A DNA stretch of 51,925 nt from Vreelandella olivaria (GTDB taxonomy: Bacteria > Pseudomonadota > Gammaproteobacteria > Pseudomonadales > Halomonadaceae): NCBI RefSeq assembly GCF_023507745.1, contig NZ_JALPZO010000115.1, forward strand, positions 1-51,925. The letters are read 5' to 3'. Below are positions 45,391-51,925 of the stretch, piece after piece (positions within the stretch are counted from its first letter, which is position 1; every line of letters starts with the position of its first letter). A model generated the notes under the pieces. It was given only the letters and a program-made list of their open reading frames with translations, was not told the origin of the DNA and did not search any database. The position numbers were made by a program, and so were the translations under genes.

Positions 45391-45994
45391 ATGACCGGTT
45401 CGAAGGGGCGCAGTGTAGTATGCTGCAAGCTTGATGAATGTCTGGAAGGAGCACACATCCGTCCTTGCTTGCAGTGCTGTGCCTTCTTCGTTCTGGATAG
45501 AGCGCGAAGGAATGAGTCATAATGAGAAAACAAGCTCGTCATCCCTTGGCAGCAGCGCCTCTACAGCGCGTCCGGCTTGCCTTCTCAAGGCTCCTATGTG
45601 GCTCCCAGACCACAACGCCGCATCCCCTGCAAGCGGCACGAGACAGAGCTAACCTATTGCCCGTATAAGGTTTGAAACCTCACGCGATTTGCACAAAAGG
45701 CTTGACGTCGGCCATTTTTTAACCTGGCATACCTATAATGTCTCTCGTCCCTCAGCTCATCGTATTCCTTGGGCATATGGATGATGCTGCTGCGCTTCTG
45801 GTACTATACTTTTTGGTTGATGATGGTGCGGAAAACACTGCCGCTGGAAAAATCACTGCATCATCTGCGGAAATCAAGAGTCTGTGATTCTGACGGTAAA
45901 AGCGACGGTAACGTCCCAAATCAACACTTTGTAAACTGTTTTCCTTCAATGGGTTATAGCCCTAATTGATGATTGAGTGGGAGTGAGTTGGTTT
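45391..45994. other. non-coding or degraded stretch before the Detocs genes
   Basis: No secure gene is seen. A 49-codon frame at 45738-45887 is listed separately. The GC content falls from about 50% on the left to well below 40% on the right, so a recombination junction lies within this stretch. Confidence 0.4.
45738..45887 (+). CDS. possible 49-aa small protein or gene remnant
   Basis: ATG to TGA frame reading SLVPQLIVFLGHMDDAAALL and VLYFLVDDGAENTAAGK. The block is faintly like part of DUF1232 (YkvA-type) membrane proteins, which have a PVLGYLDD-like motif. There is no good ribosome site, and a frame on the other strand overlaps it. It may be a remnant. Confidence 0.25.
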   Translation: MSLVPQLIVFLGHMDDAAALLVLYFLVDDGAENTAAGKITASSAEIKSL

Positions 45995-46001
45995 TTGAAC
46001 T

Positions 46002-46032
46002 GAAAAAAAGCCCAGCTTAGCTGGGTTTTTTT
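46002..46032. terminator. bidirectional Rho-independent terminator
   Basis: The perfect stem CCCAGC-TTA-GCTGGG (46011-46025) is flanked by seven A on the left and seven T on the right, so it can stop transcription in both directions. It lies 50 bp before the chosen dtcA start. Confidence 0.8.
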
Positions 46033-46081
46033 CTATTAGATGGATATGATTATCTTAATAAAAAATATCATCAGGATTTTT

Positions 46082-49000
46082 ATGGGAAAAAACAGTGTTG
46101 AATCTAAGATAAGAACCGCTTTTCGTAACTCTGATAGGAGCAATAATCCCTACAAGGCATTTCAAGAACTTGGTGTACAGAAGAGAAGAAGTCCACCTAG
46201 TAGGTATCATTCTCTTATATCAACATACAGAATAAGTTCGCCAAAGTCATATGCTTTTTTTTCTTTACCTGGAAAAAAAAGATTTGATGAATTACTTTGG
46301 TTTCCAGGAGTAGATAAAGTTAGTTTATCTAAAGAAATTGCCTTCTGCACTGAGTGGCTGTTGAGGTTTGTTGACGAGATTAATTCTTTCTTAACTTTTT
46401 CAAAAGATGTAGAAAGTTATATTTTAGATGGTGAGTTTGATAAAGCAATAATAGAAGTTGAAAGCTTTATTCAAAAAAACGGATGGAGTGTTTGGAAAGC
46501 AGAAATCATGTTTTTTTAGTTGGGGAAAAGCATGGATTTGAAAAATTAAGAGAATACTCTGAGAGTTTAGTTGAAGATAAGAATCCAAGAATTGCATCTT
46601 TATTAGCTAAGCTGCTACTTGATAGAAATAATAGAGATTACTCAGTAGATGCCTTTTATGCAAAATGGAGAGCAGCTTTTTCTCATATTGGCTTAAGTGG
46701 AAAAGCACAAAATTATTTATCTTATAGAGCAATAACTCAAGTTGATGATTTAGAGATTGGTCTTGCCGATAGTTTAAGCTACGATCTAAATAATTCCATA
46801 TATGATTGCTATGAGACCCTTATTGATACTTGTTCGACGGCCTTAATTGAGGAGTTCTCTCAGGAGGTTAAAATTGTTGCATTAGAAGCATTAAGTAGGC
46901 TCCATGTTGAAGGATTTAAAGACTCAAGGATTAATCAGCTTATTTTCTTAGAAAAAGGTTGCATTAAAAATTTGAGTATTGATAAGTCATCATTTGCGTA
47001 TAATCTAGTTCTGGATCAAGGTGCTAAGTGCTGCGATAAAATATCTAAAGAGCTAAGTGTTGCTATAAATGATATTGAAGAAAAGAAAGAAGACATTGAA
47101 GATGGGCTCAATGCGGCGCTTTTTTATGCAATAAACATGAAGGTTATTAATCTAGGGCAAAATATATTAGCTTTGGTATCTCGGTCTAACGAAGGGTTGG
47201 TATCCAGAAATAAATCATTAAAATGGTTAGTGGCTTTTAGCAAAGGCTTTTCAATAGAATATGTTGCTGCACTTAGTGAGACTTGCGCTATTCAATTACT
47301 TCAAGACTTATCTAGCTCTGAGAATGAATTTTCAGAGTTGTCGAGAGGAATTTTAGAATTAATTGAAAATAAAAGTTCTAAAGTGTTGGGTGAAGTTCAG
47401 ATATCACCTTCATTAGCTATATGGTTAGGAATTGTTTTACTTCAAAATAAAAGTTTCACTTATGTTTGGGAAGTGTATAGCTACCTTTGCAAGGTGGAAA
47501 AAGGTGGGGGAAAAGACAGTAAAAACCTAAAGCTTCTAATTTTAAAAGAAAGCGGTGACTTAGAAAGCGCATTAAGTTTTGCTGTTTCAGAAGTTGCTTG
47601 TAAGGAGTCGTTAGGGAGGCTTTTAGTAAGCTGCATATTCGAAAACGAGAAATGGAAGAGTTTTAATGAAAGTAACTACATAGATGTAGCCATCCTGTCT
47701 CATTGTGCTTACTTACAAGACAATAATAGCAATACTTTATATATTTGCCGTATGGCATGTAGGAAACTTTTCAAAGGCGATATCTTAAATTCATTTGAAT
47801 TAATGTGGAATAGGGAAAATCAAAAAGGTAAAGAAAAATTAAAATATTATTTTAAGGAAGTTTTTATAGAGCGCAATTTATCGTTAGCTGATCTTGAATC
47901 TTCTCATGAAGTCAGAAGAGTAAGAATCAAAGCTCTTCAAATTTTATTTACCGTCGATAGCGATAACTCTAAAAGTTATGCTGAAGAAATTAAGCAATTA
48001 ACTGTTACAGAAAAACTTTGGTTAGGGTTAAGCTATATTAATGAATCTCGGGTGTTTGTTAATGAAAGTGCAATAGCAAGATGGGCTGAAAGAGAGTTGG
48101 CTCATGATTTTTCGAGATGGCAAAAAGAATATGCTAACACCGATACTGAAAGTTTTGAGGAAGCATTATATAATTATCTGAATGATGAAAATACCGAGAA
48201 ATTTATATCAGGCTTAAATAAAAAGAAAAATGAGAGCAATGTGCTTTTGGTTAGTATTGTAGAGAGATTGTTGGAAAAATTTTTATCCGATCCTGAAGAT
48301 GGACTTGATACTTACCTCAGTTCTAGAATAAGGCATGGCTCCTTGAAAGGGACAATAATGGGACCAATGGAGGAGGCTAGGCTAATTGGTAGCCATGAAT
48401 TTAATGATAGCCATGCTGCTCCTCAGTCTATAATTTCGCATGATCCAAGCCTTTATAGAACTTTTAATAAAGTGGTTAAGAACATAGAAAAAGAAGTTGA
48501 ATGGTATAATTCAAATCTTGTGAGAGTTAAGAGCTCTGAATTCCCTAATGGTATTATAGATATTGTGGTAAATAAGGTCATTGCATCTCAGTTGTTTCCA
48601 GGCCTTGCAAAGGATAGCACTCTGCAGATGTTTATTGAACAATGTTTTGAAGTTTTCTGGAGTGCTTTAGATTCACCTCTCAAAAAGCTTAATTCTGTAT
48701 TTTCAAATGACATCAAGTCTTATATACAAAACGAATTTGATTCTTTAGTTGAAGAGCTTGATGTTAAAGATAATAGTCATTCTTCATTGATTAGTTTGTT
48801 GCGTGAAGTTTCTACAAATACTCAGGCTCAGTGTGATGTTGTAGCCAGTTGGTTTTTAGCAGACGAAATTTTGGAAAAAAGGCTATTCACACTAAGTGAG
48901 GCAATTGATATTGCTTTAAAATCTACTCAAAATGTTTATAGGTTGTTTAACGCTAGTCTTAAAAAATTTAGCAGTGACGCATTGAATCTTAAGTTAACAG

Positions 49001-49419
49001 TTCAAGGTCTGACTACAATTGCTGATTGTTTATATGTGATTTTTGAAAACGCTTGGAAACATTCGGGTCTAAGTTCTCAAGATTACGATATAGAAGCTAC
49101 TTTTGATGTTAATGAGGATGCTACTGTATTAACTATACAAGTAAGTAATCCGCTATCCGAAGGTCGCTATCATTCACTTACTGAGAAAGGTATTCTTGAA
49201 AAAATTGAAGTTATTACTAATGACGGACCTAGTCTCAATCTAATAGGCGGAGAAGGTGGTTCTGGAATGCATAAATTGGCAAGGCTTGTAAGTAAGTCCA
49301 AACAGCCGGATTCAAAAAAACAATTTTATGTTGATGTGACTAATGATAGAAGATTCAGTTTAACTATATCTATACCTCTATACCGAAGAGGAGAAGGCTA
49401 TGATCTCTACTTTCAGTAA
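46082..49419 (+). pseudogene. dtcA: DtcA-like sensor histidine kinase, split by a frameshift
   Basis: Two frames join into a 1112-aa protein: 46082-46519 and the frame ending at 49419. They meet at T7 (46511-46517). Frame one stops at TAG right after it; rereading one T (-1) continues VGEKHGFEKLREYSESLVED. The N-terminal ~850 residues look helical and repeat-like. The C-terminus is a GHKL ATPase, with N-box FENAWKHSG (N near 990) and G-box GGEGGSGMHKLARLV (near 1055). In Detocs, DtcA senses infection and phosphorylates DtcB and DtcC. I cannot place the phospho-His. Either programmed slippage restores the protein, or it is inactive, or the read lost a T. The start ATG 46082 follows AGGA. The gene is very AT-rich. 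Confidence 0.75.
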
Positions 49420-49900
49420 TGCTAGATTGCTATTAGTTGAAGATGACATTCCTAAACGAAAAGCAATATCAAGCTATTTAAATGAAAAGAATATAGGCCT
49501 GTCAATTGATACTGCCGAATCTTTATCTACAGCCATTAAGAAAGTTGGCGGTGAGAAATATTGGATTGCGATTATCGATATGTCAATTCCAACTTATGAT
49601 ATTCTTAAGGATAAGGAAGGGGGAGGGCAACCACAAAATTTTGGTGGGACAGAGGTGCTACGATTTTTAGAAAGTGAGTCTCCTGAAACTTATCCTATCG
49701 TTATAACACAATATAAAGAGTTTTCAGGCCCAGGAATGAGGTTTAAGAGTTTAGATGATTTAAGGAATGATTTGTTAGAGGAGTTTTCAGGGTTCTTATA
49801 TGATGTGATTTATTATTCTGGGAGTAATGGTGACTGGAAAAATGATTTAGATGAAGTGATTGACAATCTTATAAAAGCAGCAGGTGGAGATGAGAAATGA
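49400..49900 (+). CDS. dtcB: DtcB-like stand-alone receiver protein
   Basis: A 166-aa receiver domain with no output domain. The acidic cluster is EDD (14-16) in LLLVEDDIPKR and the phospho-acceptor Asp60 lies in IAIIDMSIP. The usual conserved Lys near the end is not obvious. In Detocs systems this protein takes phosphate from the kinase and is thought to keep DtcC quiet by draining signal. It overlaps dtcA by 20 bp with an AGGAGAAGG site, and overlaps dtcC by ATGA. Confidence 0.85.
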   Translation: MISTFSNARLLLVEDDIPKRKAISSYLNEKNIGLSIDTAESLSTAIKKVGGEKYWIAIIDMSIPTYDILKDKEGGGQPQNFGGTEVLRFLESESPETYPIVITQYKEFSGPGMRFKSLDDLRNDLLEEFSGFLYDVIYYSGSNGDWKNDLDEVIDNLIKAAGGDEK

Positions 49901-51102
49901 TTAAAGTGTTGATTGTTGATGATTTAGACTCTAAAGCAAAGTCTATTAAATCATGCTTAAATAGTTGTGGTGTGGAGAATAATCGTATTGATGTTGCTAG
50001 TACAGCAGCAGAGGCTAGAAAAAAATTAACTGCAAATGGCTATGAGTTAATGCTACTTGACTTGATTTTACCAAGTAGGAATGGTGAAAATCCAAGCGCT
50101 TCGGTTGGCTTAGAATTGCTTAAGCAAATTGTTGAAGATGAGGATCTTCCTTCCCCTAGAACAATTGTTGGCACTACTGCTGACTCTGATGCTCTAAAAC
50201 AATACGACAGCGAGTTTAGACGCCTTACAACTCAAATAATTCATGTTTCACCTGCTAAGGAAGAGTGGCGGTCGTCACTTACAAGATTAATCTCTGGAAT
50301 ATTTTCGGCTGACCTTGCTAGAAATTCTTACGATTTCGATATATGCTTTATTACGGCTTTACGAGATCCTGAGTTGGAAGCTGTTCTTAGTTTGCCTGTA
50401 AAATGGGAAGAACAAACAGATTTAGGAAATGGCAGCTTCTTTTGGAAGGGTGTCATAAATCAAGATGAAGCTGAAATAAAATTAGTTTGTGCATATTGTC
50501 CCCAGATGGGTTTGGTTTCTTCCTCTTCTCTCACTAGCTATTTAGTTGGAGTTTTTAAACCACGATTAGTACTTATGCCAGGTATTTGTGGTGGTATAGA
50601 TAAAGGTCTTAAAATTGGTGATTTAGTAGTAGCGGACAGAAGTTGGGATTGGCAGTCTGGGAAGTGGTTAGAAAGTGGTGAGTTTCAACCCGCGCCAGAG
50701 CATAAAGAAGCCTCTTCAGAGTTAGTTTCTTTGGCTAGAGAGTTAAGTGGTAAAGTAATTGATATATATAAAGATATAAATGAAAAAAAGCCAGCTAATG
50801 TTCCTGCTGTAAAGTTGGCTCCAATGGTTTCTGGAAGCGCTGTAGTTGAGAGCTTGGTTTTTCAAGAAAAGTTTAAAGCTCAACATAGAAAAGCTGCGGG
50901 AGTCGATATGGAATGTTATGGAGTGTATTTTGCTGCTTCGGCCAGTATTGTGAGTTTACCTAAATATTTGTGCGTTAAAGGTGTGTCCGATTTGGCAAAT
51001 AGCGATAAATCAGATGATTTTCAAAGCTATTGTAGCCATTTAAGTGCTAATTTTTTATTAGAGATTGCTTTGCGCTATGTTTCTAGATTATATACGCGCT
51101 AA
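49897..51102 (+). CDS. dtcC: DtcC-like receiver fused to nucleosidase (ATP-cleaving effector)
   Basis: A 401-aa protein. Residues 1-130 are a receiver domain with acidic pair D8/D9 and acceptor Asp55 in LMLLDLILP. Residues 146-398 are a nucleoside-phosphorylase-like (PNP/MTAN) domain: FDICFITALRDPELEAVL, MPGICGGIDKGLKIGDLVVA, VDMECYGVYFAA (ribose-binding Glu339) and CVKGVSDLAN (catalytic Asp365). In Detocs the phosphorylated effector cleaves adenosine nucleotides such as ATP, draining the infected cell. All motifs look intact, so this effector should work if signalled. It ends the AT-rich block. Confidence 0.88.
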   Translation: MIKVLIVDDLDSKAKSIKSCLNSCGVENNRIDVASTAAEARKKLTANGYELMLLDLILPSRNGENPSASVGLELLKQIVEDEDLPSPRTIVGTTADSDALKQYDSEFRRLTTQIIHVSPAKEEWRSSLTRLISGIFSADLARNSYDFDICFITALRDPELEAVLSLPVKWEEQTDLGNGSFFWKGVINQDEAEIKLVCAYCPQMGLVSSSSLTSYLVGVFKPRLVLMPGICGGIDKGLKIGDLVVADRSWDWQSGKWLESGEFQPAPEHKEASSELVSLARELSGKVIDIYKDINEKKPANVPAVKLAPMVSGSAVVESLVFQEKFKAQHRKAAGVDMECYGVYFAASASIVSLPKYLCVKGVSDLANSDKSDDFQSYCSHLSANFLLEIALRYVSRLYTR

Positions 51103-51348
51103 GCATCTACTCTGTAATTGTCTGGTGGCTTGTGCTCAGCTTTTGCTGCCAAGGAATAATAGCGTGAAGAGTGCATCTCTATCATTCTGCTGATGGCATC
51201 TTCAAACTTAAAACTAAGCACAGTGCTCTGCAGTAAGGTTCTGTTCGTAAACTAAAAACTATTGATTAATAGAATGGTTGTATCACTGTGGAACGCGCGG
51301 CAGTAGTAGGAGATCCAGCGTGAAGCGATCCCCAGTTTTCTGGACACC
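51103..51348. other. right flank of the Detocs genes, no gene seen
   Basis: GC content rises again toward 50%. No gene or terminator is evident. CCCAGTTTTCTGGACA at 51331-51346 could be the right terminal repeat of the IS3-type remnant that follows, since it lies just past the transposase stop codon. Confidence 0.35.
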
Positions 51349-51549
51349 CTACGAGGCTAATGCTGTGCGTGCTCTGGGTACCATATGGCTCAATGAATAA
51401 TGTGAGCGCTCTTCGTTGTAGTACCGGACCCAGCGGCCAATGAAAGTACTGGCCTGACCCAACATCTTGAACTGAAGCATTCAAATACCCTCCTCCTGTA
51501 AGGAGCAGAAGAAGCGCTTTACCAGCCTATTCTGTTCAGGTGGGGCTTA
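51349..51549 (-). pseudogene. IS3-family transposase C-terminal remnant
   Basis: The minus strand reads PPEQNRLVKRFFCSLQEEGI, a stop codon (TGA where the family has TGG, Trp), then FIGRWVRYYNEERSHYSLSH and a TAG at 51349-51351. This is the IS3/rve integrase C-terminus, including the catalytic Glu region near ERFF (here KRFF). A nonsense mutation and missing N-terminus make it inactive. Confidence 0.7.
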
Positions 51550-51816
51550 TATGAAATGAAACAGGTTTGGAAAGCCCACCCACTAGCCCATGAGTCAAAA
51601 CTCAAACATAATCGTTTCATCATGTGATCTGAATAGACGCAGCAATCGGCTTATGCATGTCTGGAGGCTGTCACGGTTGGCCGCAGATTGCATAAGCTGC
51701 CTGCCGCTAAAAAGCCCTATTCAACCCTCCGCATCATCCCGAATCGCTATAAAAATGGCGTTTACGTGCCGCCCACGGCTCTGGGGTAACTTTATGGATG
51801 CGACGTCACCCCATCT

Positions 51817-51925
51817 TCAGTAGCAGCCGGGTTTAGAGTCAGAAGTAACTTTATCGTGTTTTACCACCAGTTGCTCGGCATAGGCTGAAGGTGTCAGCCC
51901 ACCAAGACTCTTCTTCGGTCTTTCT
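51817..51925 (-). pseudogene. C-terminal end of another IS3-family transposase, cut by window edge
   Basis: The minus strand frame reads RPKKSLGGLTPSAYAEQLVV and ends with TGA at 51817-51819. The motif RPHxxLGGLTPxxYA is the usual end of IS3-family OrfB. The rest lies beyond the window, so whether it is intact is unknown; it is probably not the same copy as the remnant at 51349. Confidence 0.6.

Noticed and set aside
45431..45652. 73-codon frame between the 330-aa gene and Detocs
   Set aside because: No recognisable motif and no ribosome site; composition suggests non-coding DNA.
51590..51823. 77-codon plus-strand frame near the right edge
   Set aside because: No motif, and its 3' end overlaps the clear IS3-type tail on the other strand.
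1..51925. CRISPR arrays, tRNA and rRNA genes, riboswitches
   Set aside because: No regularly spaced repeats of CRISPR type, no cloverleaf with conserved arms and no rRNA-like block were seen by eye. A covariance-model scan was not possible.

Overview
The window is an accessory region dominated by an integrative and conjugative element (ICE) of the Tn4371 type. No tRNA, rRNA or housekeeping gene is visible, so the host can only be guessed. The backbone is GC-rich with dense ATGA gene overlaps, and its gene families (DUF2958, DUF2285, RepA, DUF2840, DUF3363, DUF2274, TrbB-TrbI) are typical of ICEs in Pseudomonas, Xanthomonadales, Halomonas and Burkholderiales relatives. The integrase and both attachment ends are not in the window.

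Layout from left to right. (1) 118-1030: a decayed IS5-family (IS427-group) insertion sequence that cuts the 3' end of a small membrane-protein gene. (2) 1553-8878, minus strand: a defence-type operon of an HTH regulator, a CapV-like patatin phospholipase, a CD-NTase, a protein with a diadenylate-cyclase-like (DisA_N) domain, and a large UPF1-like SF1 helicase. The first three form a short CBASS-like system; the last two are not standard CBASS parts. (3) 9122-16575: ICE maintenance and mobilisation genes (DUF2958, DUF2285, AlpA-type HTH, RepA, ParA with a small partner, DUF2840, TraF peptidase, DUF3363 relaxase). There is a probable replication origin at 11846-12060 and a probable oriT at 14460-14590. 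(4) 16751-27787: metabolic cargo between relaxase and traG, made of short-chain and medium-chain dehydrogenases, an aldo/keto reductase, a Gal80-like Gfo/Idh protein, two metallo-beta-lactamase-fold hydrolases, an NTF2-like protein, and AraC and LysR regulators. It also holds several broken SDR and LysR pieces. (5) 27930-41657: LysR, EexN, the TraG coupling protein, a CopG-type RHH protein, and the P-type mating-pair genes trbBCDEJ(K)LFGI plus DUF2274.

(6) 41922-45390: two unrecognised genes, a four-helix membrane protein of 829 aa followed by a 330-aa protein overlapping it by 14 bp. (7) 46082-51102: a strongly AT-rich three-gene set (GHKL histidine-kinase-like protein, stand-alone receiver, receiver fused to a nucleoside-phosphorylase-like domain) that matches the Detocs anti-phage two-component system. 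Its kinase gene is split by a frameshift at a run of seven T. (8) 51349-51925: remnants of IS3-family transposases.

Taken together, the conjugation genes move the element, RepA/ParA and the origin may keep the excised form in dividing cells, and the cargo supplies redox enzymes. Two recognisable nucleotide-based abortive defence systems and one unknown two-gene module lie on either side of the conjugation core. The strongest candidates for undescribed biology are the CD-NTase operon with a second, DisA-like nucleotide-cyclase domain and the 829-aa/330-aa pair.
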